A DNA stretch of 64,000 nucleotides from Salipiger thiooxidans (GCF_900102075.1 NZ_FNAV01000010.1:62001-126000); one strand, 5' to 3'; numbered from the stretch's first letter, positions 38,138-49,636 are shown. Notes: generated by a model from the letters alone, not told the origin. Translations and numbers: made by a program.

Positions 38138-38794
38138 TCAGCCGGCGTCGGGCTTGCCGCCCATGGCTACAATCAACTGAGACGCGCGCTGGCGCAAGCC
38201 CGCGGTGGCCTCGGAATCCTCGATGATCCGCTGCAACCGTGCGTTCGCGGCATCGGTGTCGCCCTGCTCGATCTCGAGAAGCGCGAGCTGCTCTTCTGCC
38301 AGCAGCCGCAAGGGCTTGCCCGGCACGGCCAGCGCCTCGAGCCCGACCCGGCGATCCTCGGCCGAGAGCCCGCTGTCGGAGCGGCTGAAGGCCTTGTAGC
38401 TGGCGATCTCGCGGTAGATCTCGGGCACGTCGCCGTTCGACGCCACGGCCTCGAGCGCCTGCTCGGCGGCGTCTGCGTCACCCGCCCGGGCGGCCTCGGA
38501 TGCGGTCAGCATGTCGATGAGCGCCTGCGCGCCCGGCCCAGCTGCAGAGATTTCGGACAGCGCCGAAACGCGGGCTCCGGCCTCGTCGGCGTCGAGCGCG
38601 GCAAGGATCTCGTCCCCGAGCGCCTGCGCCGCGGCCTGATCCCGGACGGAGGTGTATTCGCGCCACGCGGCGCCCCCCACCAGCACCAGGACCAGCAGCA
38701 CGGCCACCCAGCCCCAGCGTTTCATGAAGGCGAAAAGACGGTCGCGGCGGACCTCTTCGGTCACTTCGTCGATGAAACTGTCGGTATCGCTCAC
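38138..38794 (-). CDS. YfgM-like membrane-anchored TPR protein
   Basis: YfgM-type proteins are inner-membrane anchored chaperone-like partners of SecYEG and PpiD. This 218-residue protein has a cytoplasmic N terminus, one membrane segment (about 28-45, GWVAVLLVLVLVGGAAW) and a periplasmic helical TPR-like region (Tpr_21 type) rich in Ala/Glu helices to the C terminus (LRQRASQLIVAMGG). The GTG at 38794 is chosen because GAGG lies 5 nt upstream and the product starts as expected just before the anchor. It precedes bamB by 49 bp. Confidence 0.82.
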   Translation of the reverse strand: MSDTDSFIDEVTEEVRRDRLFAFMKRWGWVAVLLVLVLVGGAAWREYTSVRDQAAAQALGDEILAALDADEAGARVSALSEISAAGPGAQALIDMLTASEAARAGDADAAEQALEAVASNGDVPEIYREIASYKAFSRSDSGLSAEDRRVGLEALAVPGKPLRLLAEEQLALLEIEQGDTDAANARLQRIIEDSEATAGLRQRASQLIVAMGGKPDAG

Positions 38795-38903
38795 GGGGGC
38801 CTCGCTGGTCGTCGTTCGCCCCCTCTTACCCTCCCGCGCCGGGACTGCCAAGGCATCCTCTGGCGCCGTTCCGCCACCAGCGCTCGCACCCGCGTGAGGA
38901 CGC

Positions 38904-38949
38904 TTGATCGAAACACGCAACACGCGTAAACTGAACCAGACAGTTCAGT
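38904..38949 (+). promoter_or_regulatory. RND operon promoter with overlapping TetR-like operator
   Basis: TTGATC (38904-38909), a 17-bp spacer and TAAACT (38927-38932) form a likely promoter. A perfect inverted repeat ACTGAAC-cagaca-GTTCAGT (38930-38949) begins inside the -10 box and covers the likely transcription start. This 20-bp palindrome is of the kind bound by TetR/AcrR-type repressors of efflux pumps. No regulator gene lies next to it. The leader to the adaptor ATG would be about 160 nt. The rest of the 305-bp interval (38795-39099) shows no gene. Confidence 0.55.
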
Positions 38950-39099
38950 AGCGATCCGTAACGAGCCGTCTACACTCCGATGGAAGAAGGGTGGCGCCGC
39001 CACCCGCGCGGCGCAACGCTTTCCGGTGCATCCGGCCAGCCTTGGGCCGTTGTCGCACAAGCTGGCCGCGCGCGGCCAAGGAACGGAAAGACCGGAACG

Positions 39100-40413
39100 A
39101 TGCGTATCATCTCGATCCTCACGGCGCTTGTGGTTATGGCCGTGCTCTATGGCGTGGTGATGGAGCGCGACCGCCTGCTGGGCTGGGCCAATGACATTGC
39201 GCCGACCGCGGGCGCCGCCCCCGCCGCCGAAGAGCCCGCCGACACCGCCGGGGCAGAGGCTGAGGCCGAAGAGCCCGCCGCGCCCGAGACGCGCAGCGGC
39301 GCCGTGGCGGTGATGGCGATGCGCTCCGTCGCGCAGGAGATCGACGACGCGGTGCTGCTGCGGGGCGAGACGCAGGCCTCGCGCGAGGTCGACGTGCTGG
39401 CCGAGACCAGCGGCCGCGTGATCTCGGAGCCGCTGCGCAAGGGCCGCGCCATCGAGACCGGCGATCAGCTCTGCCGGCTCGAGCCCGGCACCACCGGGGC
39501 CTCGCTGACCGAGGCCGAGGCAGCGCTGGCCGAGGCGCAGGCGCAGCGCCCGCAGGTCGAGGCCCGCATCCCCGAGGCCGAGGCCACGCTGGCGCAGGCC
39601 GAGGCGCAGCTGGAAGAGGCGCAGATCAACCTCACCGCAGCCGAGCGCCTGTCCGAGAACGGTTACAGCTCGCGCACCACGCTGGCCTCTGCCCGCGCCT
39701 CGCAGCGCGCCGCCGAAGCCGCCGTGCGCAGCGCCGAGGCCGGGGTGAAATCCGCCACCTCCGGGATCGACAGCCTTGAGGCACAGATCGAGAGCGCCCG
39801 CGCCGCCGTCGCCCGCGCCCGCACCGAGGTCGACAACCTGACCATCATCGCGCCCTTCTCCGGCGTGCTCGACAGCGACACCGCCGAGCTTGGCGCGCTG
39901 ATGAGCGTGGGCACCACCTGCGCCACGGTGCTGCAGCTCGATCCGCTGCGCATTGTCGGCTACGTGCCCGAGGCCGAGGTCTCGCGCGTGCGGCAAGGCG
40001 CGCCCGCGGGCGCCCGGCTGATCGACGGCGCCACGGTGACCGGACAGGTGAGCTTCGTCGCCCGCCGCGCCGACGAGACCACCCGCACCTTCCGCGTCGA
40101 CATCACGCTGGCCAACCCCGACCTTGCCATCCGCGCCGGCCAGACCGCCGAGATCGCCATCGAGGCCGAGGGCGCCATGGCCCATCTGGTGCCGCAGTCC
40201 TCACTGACCCTCGACGATGACGGGCGGCTCGGGGTGCGTACGGTCGACGCCGACAGCACCGCGCGCTTCCTGCCGGTCACCGTGCTGCGCGACACCCGCG
40301 ACGGCATCTGGGTCGGCGGCCTGCCGGCCGAGATCGACCTGATCACGCTGGGACAGGAATACGTCACCGACGGTGTCCCCGTCGCCCCGAGCTTCGAGGA
40401 GATCATCCAGTGA
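39100..40413 (+). CDS. RND efflux periplasmic adaptor (membrane fusion protein)
   Basis: The adaptor links the inner-membrane RND pump to an outer-membrane channel. It has 437 residues with an N-terminal membrane anchor (about 4-20, IISILTALVVMAVLYGV) rather than a lipobox, then an Ala/Glu-rich stretch (41-65), a barrel-sandwich domain starting LRGETQASREVDVLAETSG, an alpha-hairpin of about 100 residues rich in Ala/Glu/Gln, the lipoyl half-motif IIAPFSGVLDSD, and beta-barrel and membrane-proximal domains. The ATG at 39100 is preceded by a GGAA-rich site. The stop overlaps the pump start in a GTGA junction. No outer-membrane channel gene follows. Confidence 0.9.
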   Translation: MRIISILTALVVMAVLYGVVMERDRLLGWANDIAPTAGAAPAAEEPADTAGAEAEAEEPAAPETRSGAVAVMAMRSVAQEIDDAVLLRGETQASREVDVLAETSGRVISEPLRKGRAIETGDQLCRLEPGTTGASLTEAEAALAEAQAQRPQVEARIPEAEATLAQAEAQLEEAQINLTAAERLSENGYSSRTTLASARASQRAAEAAVRSAEAGVKSATSGIDSLEAQIESARAAVARARTEVDNLTIIAPFSGVLDSDTAELGALMSVGTTCATVLQLDPLRIVGYVPEAEVSRVRQGAPAGARLIDGATVTGQVSFVARRADETTRTFRVDITLANPDLAIRAGQTAEIAIEAEGAMAHLVPQSSLTLDDDGRLGVRTVDADSTARFLPVTVLRDTRDGIWVGGLPAEIDLITLGQEYVTDGVPVAPSFEEIIQ

Positions 40414-43400
40414 CCGGACTGGTCGATTGGGCCGCTCAGCGCGCCCGCATGGTGATGGCGTTCATCTTCCTGTCGCTGGTGGCGGGCGGCTACGCCTATG
40501 TCACGCTGCCAAAGGAGGGTGAGCCCGACATCGAGATCCCCGCGCTCTTCATCTCGGTGCCCTTCCCCGGCATTTCGGCCGAGGATTCCGAGAAGCTGCT
40601 GGTCAAGCCGATGGAGACCGAGCTCGCCGATCTCGACGGGCTCAAGACGCTCTCGGGCGTGGCCTCCGAGGGCTATGCCGGCGTGGCGCTCGAGTTCGAG
40701 TTCGGCTGGAACAAGACCGAGACCATGGCCGACGTGCGCGACGCCATGAACAAGGCCGAGGGCAATTTCCCCGACGGGGCCGAGAACTATTCGATCAACG
40801 AGATCAACTTCTCGGAGTTTCCGATCCTGATCGTGTCGCTCACGGGCCCGGTGCCCGAGCGCACCATGGCGCAGGTGGTGAAGGACCTGCAGGACCGGGT
40901 CGAGGCGCTGGATTCGGTGCTCGAGGCGGGCATCGCCGGCAACCGCGACGAGATGGTCGAGGTGGTGATCGACCCGCTGCGGCTCGAGTCCTACAACGTC
41001 ACCGCCAACGAGCTCATCAACGTCGTGCGGAACAACAACCTGCTGGTGGCGGCGGGCGAGGTCGAGACCGACAGCGGCTCGTTCTCGGTGAAGATCCCGT
41101 CGAGCTTCGACGAGCCCCGCGATATCTACGACCTGCCCGTCAAGGTGAACGGCGACCGGGTGGTGACGCTGGGCGATCTGGCCACCATCAGCCTGACCTT
41201 CGAGGACCGCCAGGGCACCGCCCGCTTCCAGGGCGAGAACACCGTCGCCCTGCAGGTGGTCAAGCGCAAGGGTTTCAACCTCATCGACACCGTGGCCGAG
41301 ATCCGCGCCGTGGTGGCCGCGGCCGAGGCCGACTGGCCGCCCGAGCTGCGCGCGGCGGTGACCGTGGCCGCCAGCAACGACCAGAGCGTGATCGTCGATT
41401 CGATGGTCAAGCAGCTCGAGGGCTCGGTGCTGACCGCCATCGCGCTGGTGATGATCGTGGTGCTGGCCTCGCTCGGCACCCGCGCCGCGCTGCTGGTGGG
41501 CTTCGCCATCCCGACCTCGTTCCTGCTGTGCTTCCTGCTGCTCTGGGGCATGGGCATCACCGTGTCGAACATCGTGATGTTCGGCCTGATCCTTGCCGTG
41601 GGCATGCTGGTCGACGGTGCCATCGTGGTGGTGGAATACGCCGACAAGCGGATCTCGGACGGGGTCGGCCCGATGCACGCCTATGTCGAGGCCGCCAAGC
41701 GCATGTTCTGGCCGGTGGTGTCGTCCACTGCCACCACGCTCTGCGCCTTCCTGCCGATGCTGTTCTGGCCGGGCGTGGCGGGGCAGTTCATGGGCATGCT
41801 GCCGGTGACGCTGATCTTCGTGCTCTCGGCCTCGCTGGTGGTGGCGCTGATCTACCTGCCGGTGATGGGCGGCGTCTCGGGGCGGTTCTCGCGCATCCTG
41901 CACCGCAAATCCGACCGGCTGCGCCGCAGGCTGCCCAACTGGTGGGCCCGGGCGGCGCTGGTGCCGGTGGCGCTGCTCGGCATGTTCGTCGGCGCCATGA
42001 TGGTGCTGAACCCCGACTTCCTCTTCTTCTCGCCCTTCTCTGGCTACACGGCACGGATGCCGGGCATCGTGGTGTTCCTGCTCTTCGCGGTCATGGCCTC
42101 GATCACCCTCGACGCCGCCCGCATCGAGCGCACCCGCCGCCGCATCCGCGCCCAGTACCGCCGCACCCTCTTCGGCCGGCTGATCGCGCTTGTCACCGGC
42201 AACCCGGTGATGCCGCTGGTGACCATCGGCGCGGTGGTGTTCTTCGTGATTTCGGTGTTCGGCTACTACGGCGAGAACAACAACGGCACCGAGTTCTTCA
42301 CCGAGAGCGAGCCCGAGCAGGCCATCGTCTACGTGCGCGCCCGTGGCAACCTCTCGCTTGCCGAGAAGGACGCGCTGGTGCGCCGGGCCGAGCGCATCGT
42401 GCTGGCGCACCCTGGCATCTCGACCGCCTTCGCCTTTGCCGGCGACGGCGGGCTTTCGTCCAACACCGGCGGCTCGGAGCCGCCCAAGGACACCATCGGG
42501 CAGATCCAGCTCGAGATCGTGCCGTGGGACCAGCGCCGCGACCGCCCCGAGCTTGACGGCGACATCGTGCTGGCCGAGCTGACCGAGGCCATGGGCGACA
42601 TCCCCGGCATGCAGGTCGAGATCATCGATCTTGCGATGGGGCCGGCCTCGGCCAAGCCCGTGCACCTGCGGCTCAAGGCCGACGACTGGGACACGCTGCT
42701 GGCCGCGACCGAAACGGCGCGCGCGCAGTTCGACGCCATGCCCGGGCTGCGCCAGATCGAGGACACCCGTCCCCTGCCCGGCATCGACTGGCAGATCGAC
42801 GTCGATGTCGAGGAAGCCGGCCGCTACAGCGCCGACGTCGCCACCGTGGGCGCCATGGTGCAGCTCGTCACCCGCGGGCTGACGCTCGACACCATGCGGG
42901 TGGACAGTTCGGACGAGGAGATCGACATCCGCGTGCGCCTGCCCGAGAAGGACCGGGTGCTGTCGACGCTCGACAACCTCAAGGTGCGCACCGCCGACGG
43001 GCTGGTGCCGCTCTCGAACTTCATCTCGCGCAAGCCCGTGGCCAAGCTCGCCGAGATCAACCGCGTCGACCAGAAGCGCCACTTCGACATCAAGGCGGGC
43101 GTCGAGGACGGGCTGGTGAAATTCACCACCGACGACGGCCAGACCGGCTTCGGCCGCGAGGATCCGGAGGGCGCGCTGACGCTGCGCGGCAAGCGCTACA
43201 CGGTGATCGACGGCGCCCCGGCGTCCGATCTGGCGGAGCTGGCGCAGGACGGCGCGCTGCACGTGGTGCCGGTGACGCCGAACGAGCGGATCGCGGCGCT
43301 CACCGAATGGCTCGAAGCCAACCCGCTGCCGCAGGGCGTCACCTGGGAATGGACCGGCGACCAGGAGGAAGAGGCCGACAGCCAGGCCTTCCTCGGGCAG

Positions 43401-44096
43401 GCCTTCTCGGCGGCGCTGGCGTTGATGTTCGTGATCCTGCTGGCGCAGTTCAACAGCTTCTACAACTCGGTGCTGGTTTTGCTCGCGGTGGTTCTCTCGA
43501 CCGCGGGGGTGTTCCTCGGGATGATCGTGCTCGACCAGACCTTCTCGATCATCATGTCGGGCACCGGAGTGGTGGCGCTGGCGGGTATCGTGGTCAACAA
43601 CAACATCGTGCTCATCGACACCTATCAGGATTACTCGCGCTACATGCCGCGGATCGAGGCCATCATCCGCACCGCCGAGGACCGGATCCGGCCGGTGCTG
43701 CTGACCACCATCACCACCATCGCGGGGCTGTTCCCGATGATGATCGGCCTGTCGCTCGACTTCTTCGGCGGCGGCTACGCCATCGACAGCCCGACCTCGC
43801 TGTGGTGGAAGCCGCTGGCCTCGGCTGTGGTCTTTGGGCTGTCGATCGCGACCGTGCTCACGCTGGTCTTCACCCCGGCGATGCTGGCCCTGCGGGTGTG
43901 GTTCAGCACCTACCTCGGCTGGATCGCCCGGGCGCTGGCGGCACTGTCCCTGGGCGCGAGCAGCCGCGCGGCGCAGGACTGGGCGCTCGCGCGGGCGGCA
44001 CGGCGGGTGAAGGCGCCGACGATTCTCTGGGAGGACATGCCCGATGCCGCGCCCCTGCCCGCGACTTCGGCGGCGAAACTGAAGGCGGCGGAGTAG
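40410..44096 (+). CDS. RND efflux pump inner-membrane subunit, with extra membrane segments
   Basis: This proton-driven pump subunit has 1228 residues, about 170 more than AcrB-class pumps. N-terminal and middle RND features are clear (YAYVTLPKEGEPDIEIPALF, VSVPFPG-like ISVPFPGISAEDSEKL, GTGVVALAGIVVNNNIVLID). In TM4 the usual paired aspartates read VDG (401-403), so the second Asp is Gly. Between TM6 and TM7 (about residues 495-600) lies a segment with two additional hydrophobic stretches (about 514-533 and 551-568) and basic flanks, suggesting 14 rather than 12 segments. GTG at 40410 is coupled to the adaptor. The substrate is unknown; with no channel gene here it may use a shared TolC-like protein. 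Confidence 0.9.
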   Translation: MTGLVDWAAQRARMVMAFIFLSLVAGGYAYVTLPKEGEPDIEIPALFISVPFPGISAEDSEKLLVKPMETELADLDGLKTLSGVASEGYAGVALEFEFGWNKTETMADVRDAMNKAEGNFPDGAENYSINEINFSEFPILIVSLTGPVPERTMAQVVKDLQDRVEALDSVLEAGIAGNRDEMVEVVIDPLRLESYNVTANELINVVRNNNLLVAAGEVETDSGSFSVKIPSSFDEPRDIYDLPVKVNGDRVVTLGDLATISLTFEDRQGTARFQGENTVALQVVKRKGFNLIDTVAEIRAVVAAAEADWPPELRAAVTVAASNDQSVIVDSMVKQLEGSVLTAIALVMIVVLASLGTRAALLVGFAIPTSFLLCFLLLWGMGITVSNIVMFGLILAVGMLVDGAIVVVEYADKRISDGVGPMHAYVEAAKRMFWPVVSSTATTLCAFLPMLFWPGVAGQFMGMLPVTLIFVLSASLVVALIYLPVMGGVSGRFSRILHRKSDRLRRRLPNWWARAALVPVALLGMFVGAMMVLNPDFLFFSPFSGYTARMPGIVVFLLFAVMASITLDAARIERTRRRIRAQYRRTLFGRLIALVTGNPVMPLVTIGAVVFFVISVFGYYGENNNGTEFFTESEPEQAIVYVRARGNLSLAEKDALVRRAERIVLAHPGISTAFAFAGDGGLSSNTGGSEPPKDTIGQIQLEIVPWDQRRDRPELDGDIVLAELTEAMGDIPGMQVEIIDLAMGPASAKPVHLRLKADDWDTLLAATETARAQFDAMPGLRQIEDTRPLPGIDWQIDVDVEEAGRYSADVATVGAMVQLVTRGLTLDTMRVDSSDEEIDIRVRLPEKDRVLSTLDNLKVRTADGLVPLSNFISRKPVAKLAEINRVDQKRHFDIKAGVEDGLVKFTTDDGQTGFGREDPEGALTLRGKRYTVIDGAPASDLAELAQDGALHVVPVTPNERIAALTEWLEANPLPQGVTWEWTGDQEEEADSQAFLGQAFSAALALMFVILLAQFNSFYNSVLVLLAVVLSTAGVFLGMIVLDQTFSIIMSGTGVVALAGIVVNNNIVLIDTYQDYSRYMPRIEAIIRTAEDRIRPVLLTTITTIAGLFPMMIGLSLDFFGGGYAIDSPTSLWWKPLASAVVFGLSIATVLTLVFTPAMLALRVWFSTYLGWIARALAALSLGASSRAAQDWALARAARRVKAPTILWEDMPDAAPLPATSAAKLKAAE

Positions 44097-44146
44097 CGGG
44101 AGCGTCTGTCTGCCTGTCGGGCACCACGCGGGCGGAGCGGGACCGA

Positions 44147-44317
44147 TGCCTCCGGCGGGAGTTTATCCGGCAAGATGAAGCTTGGGGCGCGGAGCGTCCC
44201 TGGCCGGTGCTCTTGGCGAGCGTCGGATGCCTCCGGCGGGAGTTTACCGGGCAAGTTGAAGCGTGGGATGCGGGGCGTCTTCGGGCGGTGCTCCTGCGGG
44301 GTTTCGGCGGCGTCCGG
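44147..44317 (+). repeat. Two-copy 81-bp tandem repeat between the RND pump and acyltransferase genes
   Basis: The core TGCCTCCGGCGGGAGTTTA followed by a CCGG or CGGG variant and ending CAAGATGAAG or CAAGTTGAAG occurs at 44147 and again at 44228, a period of 81 bp. The intervening DNA also resembles the rest of the 79-bp unit at 49.2-49.6 kb, read on the opposite strand, and a third partial unit runs to about 44317. The whole 44097-44442 interval has no gene; the Shine-Dalgarno of the next gene is near 44430. Confidence 0.7.
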
Positions 44318-44442
44318 TGAGAGGGCGTCCGGTGCGGTGACGGGGAGCGCGTGGGGGGCCGTTGGACCGGCGCGGGCAGCCGGTGCTTGCGAGCGGGCGT
44401 CGCGGTCTCTATCTCTGCGGCCGGAACGGAAGGAACGGGCAT

Positions 44443-45375
44443 TTGGGCAAGCGCGAGGAGAAGGCACGGGGCGGCCGGGTGGACTGGCTGGCGGACCGTG
44501 CGCTGCGCGGGATGATCGCCCTGGCGCTGGCGTTGCCGCATGAGACCCGCGTGCGGCTCATGGGCTGCACCGTGCGCCGGATCATCGCGCCGCTGGCAGG
44601 CTACCGCCGTCGCAGCATGGAGAACCTCGCCCATGTCTGGCCCGGGATGCCCGAGGCCGAGCGGCGGCGCATCGCCGACGCGGTCTCGGACAATGCCGGG
44701 CGCACGATGATCGAGAATTACGACGTCCCGGGCCTGCTGCAGCGGATGGCCGATGCACCGGTCACCGGCGATGGTCTCCCCGAGATCGAGCGCGCCCGGG
44801 CCGAGGGCCGGCCGGTGCTCTTCGTCACCGGGCACTACGGCAATTTCGAGGCCCCACGCGCGGCGCTGGTGGCCCGGGGCTGGCGCATCGGCGGGCTCTA
44901 CCGCCCGATGGCAAACCCGTTCTTCAACGAGCATTACGCCGCCAACATGCACGCGCTCAGCGATCCGGTCTTCGAACAGGGGCGGCGCGGCACCATGGGG
45001 CTGCTGCGCCACATCCGCGAGGGCGGCATGGGCGTGCTGCTCTTCGACGTCTACTCGAGCGACGGGGTGGCCATCGACTTCCTCGGCCAGCCTGCGCCCA
45101 CGCTCACCTCGGCTGCGGAAATCGCGGTGAAGACCGGCGCGCTTTTCGTGCCGTTCTTCGGCATCCGCAAGGCCGACGGGCTGTCCTTCGAGGCGGTGTT
45201 CGAGGCGCCCATTCCCCATGGCGAGCCGGTGGAGATGATGCGCCAGGCGACGCGGCGGCTCGAGGCGCGCATCGCCGAGGACCCGACGCAGTGGTTCTGG
45301 ATCCACCGCCGCTGGAAGCCCAAGCGGCAGGCCAGGCGTCAGCGCAAGCGCGCCGCCGCGAATATGGGCCCGTAA
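44443..45375 (+). CDS. Lysophospholipid/lipid A acyltransferase-like protein (LpxL/HtrB family)
   Basis: LpxL-type enzymes add secondary acyl chains to lipid A at the inner membrane. The 310-residue protein has an N-terminal hydrophobic segment, the catalytic H-x4-E motif in TGHYGNFE (His131, Glu136), LYRPMANPFFNEHY, and the C-terminal substrate region with FWIHRRWKP, the LpxL signature. The TTG at 44443 is preferred because GGAAGGA lies 8 nt upstream and the length fits the family; the frame is open further back into the tandem repeat but without a ribosome site. The stop lies 37 bp inside the oppositely oriented DUF1223 gene. Confidence 0.85.
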   Translation: MGKREEKARGGRVDWLADRALRGMIALALALPHETRVRLMGCTVRRIIAPLAGYRRRSMENLAHVWPGMPEAERRRIADAVSDNAGRTMIENYDVPGLLQRMADAPVTGDGLPEIERARAEGRPVLFVTGHYGNFEAPRAALVARGWRIGGLYRPMANPFFNEHYAANMHALSDPVFEQGRRGTMGLLRHIREGGMGVLLFDVYSSDGVAIDFLGQPAPTLTSAAEIAVKTGALFVPFFGIRKADGLSFEAVFEAPIPHGEPVEMMRQATRRLEARIAEDPTQWFWIHRRWKPKRQARRQRKRAAANMGP

Positions 45376-46040
45376 TCCTTTTCCTGGAGCAGGACCACGA
45401 TCGGGTCCTCGCCCTCGACCGAGACCTCCATCTCGAGCGGCGCCTGCCCGTCCCATACGCCCAGCACCTGCCAGCCATGGGCGATGTGGGTGTAGGTGAT
45501 CGCCTGCCCGGCGTTCTCGCCCTCGAGGATGCTGACCCGCGATTCCGGCGTGTAGCGCACCATCTGCACGATGGTTTCGGGCAGCGTGCCCAGCGGCTCG
45601 GCGTGAATCTCGATCTGCCCGTCGTCGCCGCGGGTCACGCTCAGCCGCGCCCGTGCCGGCTTGTCGGCGAGATGGTGGATCGCGTCCACCACCTTCATCG
45701 GCCGCGAGCCCACCACGTCGTAGACGCCGCCGATCATCATCTGCGGCGTGTAGATCGAGCGGCGCCCGGCGGCGCGGGCATAGCCCTTCTGGCGCTTGGT
45801 GAAGGCGGGATCGGCGAAGTCGTCCTTCCAGCCGATGTAATCCCAGTAATCCACGTGCAGCGCCAGAGGGATGACGTTCTCCATCTGGCCCAGCTCGGCC
45901 AGCACCACGTCGGCGGCAGGACAGGAGGCGCAGCCCTGCGAGGTGAAGAGCTCCACGACCACGGGAGCGTCGTCTGCCTGTGCGACGCTGGCGGAAATCG
46001 CGAGACTTGCCGCTGCCAACCAATGGGTGAGTCGCTTCAT
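45339..46040 (-). CDS. DUF1223 exported thioredoxin-like protein
   Basis: A 233-residue protein with a signal peptide (about 1-22, ending VAQADD) and a thioredoxin-like fold carrying CASC (Cys37 and Cys40) in ELFTSQGCASCPAADVVL. Further family marks are YWDYIGWKDDFADPAFTKRQ and YTPQMMIGG. Members of DUF1223 are widespread in alphaproteobacteria; a periplasmic redox role is inferred from the CxxC and signal. The ATG at 46040 is used. Its last 37 bp overlap the end of the acyltransferase gene tail to tail. It diverges from acnA. Confidence 0.85.
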   Translation of the reverse strand: MKRLTHWLAAASLAISASVAQADDAPVVVELFTSQGCASCPAADVVLAELGQMENVIPLALHVDYWDYIGWKDDFADPAFTKRQKGYARAAGRRSIYTPQMMIGGVYDVVGSRPMKVVDAIHHLADKPARARLSVTRGDDGQIEIHAEPLGTLPETIVQMVRYTPESRVSILEGENAGQAITYTHIAHGWQVLGVWDGQAPLEMEVSVEGEDPIVVLLQEKDYGPIFAAARLR

Positions 46041-46226
46041 CTGGACCGAATTCCCTTTACTTCCCCTGCTCCGGGCGTACCCAAGCGGGGTTGAAATAAC
46101 CAATCAAGGTTTTGCGATACCCGGTGATGCCGGGAAGCTGCAAAGGTGACCGCCGGGTGACAGCCCGGGCACGGAAATTGTGCGGCTTCAGCGGTATTCC
46201 GTGGTATACAAATTCGGAAAACCCCC

Positions 46227-46256
46227 TTGAACCACATTGCTTTCGATACAGATAAT
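46227..46256 (+). promoter_or_regulatory. Candidate promoter of acnA
   Basis: TTGAAC (46227-46232), an 18-bp spacer and GATAAT (46251-46256) lie about 48 bp before the acnA ATG. The -10 box matches five of six consensus bases. The rest of the 263-bp divergent interval (46041-46303) holds no gene. Confidence 0.55.
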
Positions 46257-46303
46257 GTGGCAACTGAACACCGTATCTCCAGCCAGCCGCAAGGGAGCCC
46301 ATC

Positions 46304-49075
<2,772 letters not shown>

Positions 49076-49105
49076 CACGAACCTCGGCCCCGAGCCGACT
49101 CATCA

Positions 49106-49135
49106 CCCCGCCGGCCCAAAGCCGGCGGGGTTTCT
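49106..49135 (+). terminator. Rho-independent terminator of acnA
   Basis: CCCCGCCGGC (49106-49115) and GCCGGCGGGG (49121-49130) form a perfect 10-bp stem with a 5-nt loop, followed by TTTCTCGT. It lies 30 bp after the acnA stop and is one of the clearest terminators in the window. Confidence 0.85.
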
Positions 49136-49243
49136 CGTGTCCGCCACCCGCAGGCACTGCGCCTCCCTCACCCCCCTGTCCCGAAACACCCTGCCCGCCC
49201 CCCGGCACCAGAGGCCCCACGACCTCGCCCACCACACGCCTTC

Positions 49244-49620
49244 CTTCACCTCGCCAGACAAACTCCCACCGAAGGCGCCCGCCCTCCACCACGAGCACAA
49301 ATCCCGGCACCCGCCCCCCAGCTTCATCTTGCCAGACAAACTCCCGCCGGAGGCACCCGACGCCCGCCACGGGCACCAATCCCCGGCACCCGCGCCCCAA
49401 CTTCATCTTGCCAGACAAACTCCCGCCGGAGGCACCCGACGCCCGCCACAAGCGCCAATCTCCGGCACCCGCGCCCCAACTTCATCTTGCCAGTCAAACT
49501 CCCGCCGGAGGCACCCGACGCCCGCCACAAGCGCCAATCTCCGGCACCCGCGCCCCAACTTCATCTTGCCAGTTAAACTCCTGCCGGAGGCAACCGACGC
49601 CCGCCACGGGCAGCCCGCTC
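49244..49620. repeat. 79-bp tandem repeat array, about five units
   Basis: The landmark CTTCATCTTGCCAG (degenerate in the first unit) begins at 49244, 49322, 49401, 49480 and 49559, so the period is 78-79 bp. The two middle units are almost identical; the first is the most diverged. Each unit holds the core CTTGCCAGACAAACTCCCGC-CGGAGGCA, which read in reverse is the tail of the dispersed composite repeat. The period is not a multiple of three, so no frame encodes a repeated peptide. The array fills the gap between the converging acnA and alkC genes; the DNA before it (49136-49243) shows nothing else. Confidence 0.9.
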
Positions 49621-49636
49621 CGGCAAGGACGCCGCC

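Noticed and set aside
39960-43262. A very long open frame (about 1100 codons) on the minus strand opposite the RND pump
   Set aside because: It is antisense to a well-supported gene, its translation is His/Arg/Asp/Gly-rich without any domain, and such frames arise automatically in high-GC DNA. The same holds for the long minus-strand frame opposite acnA (46439-49078).
49244-49620. CRISPR array
   Set aside because: The whole 79-bp unit is repeated. There are no short identical repeats separated by unique spacers, and no cas genes.
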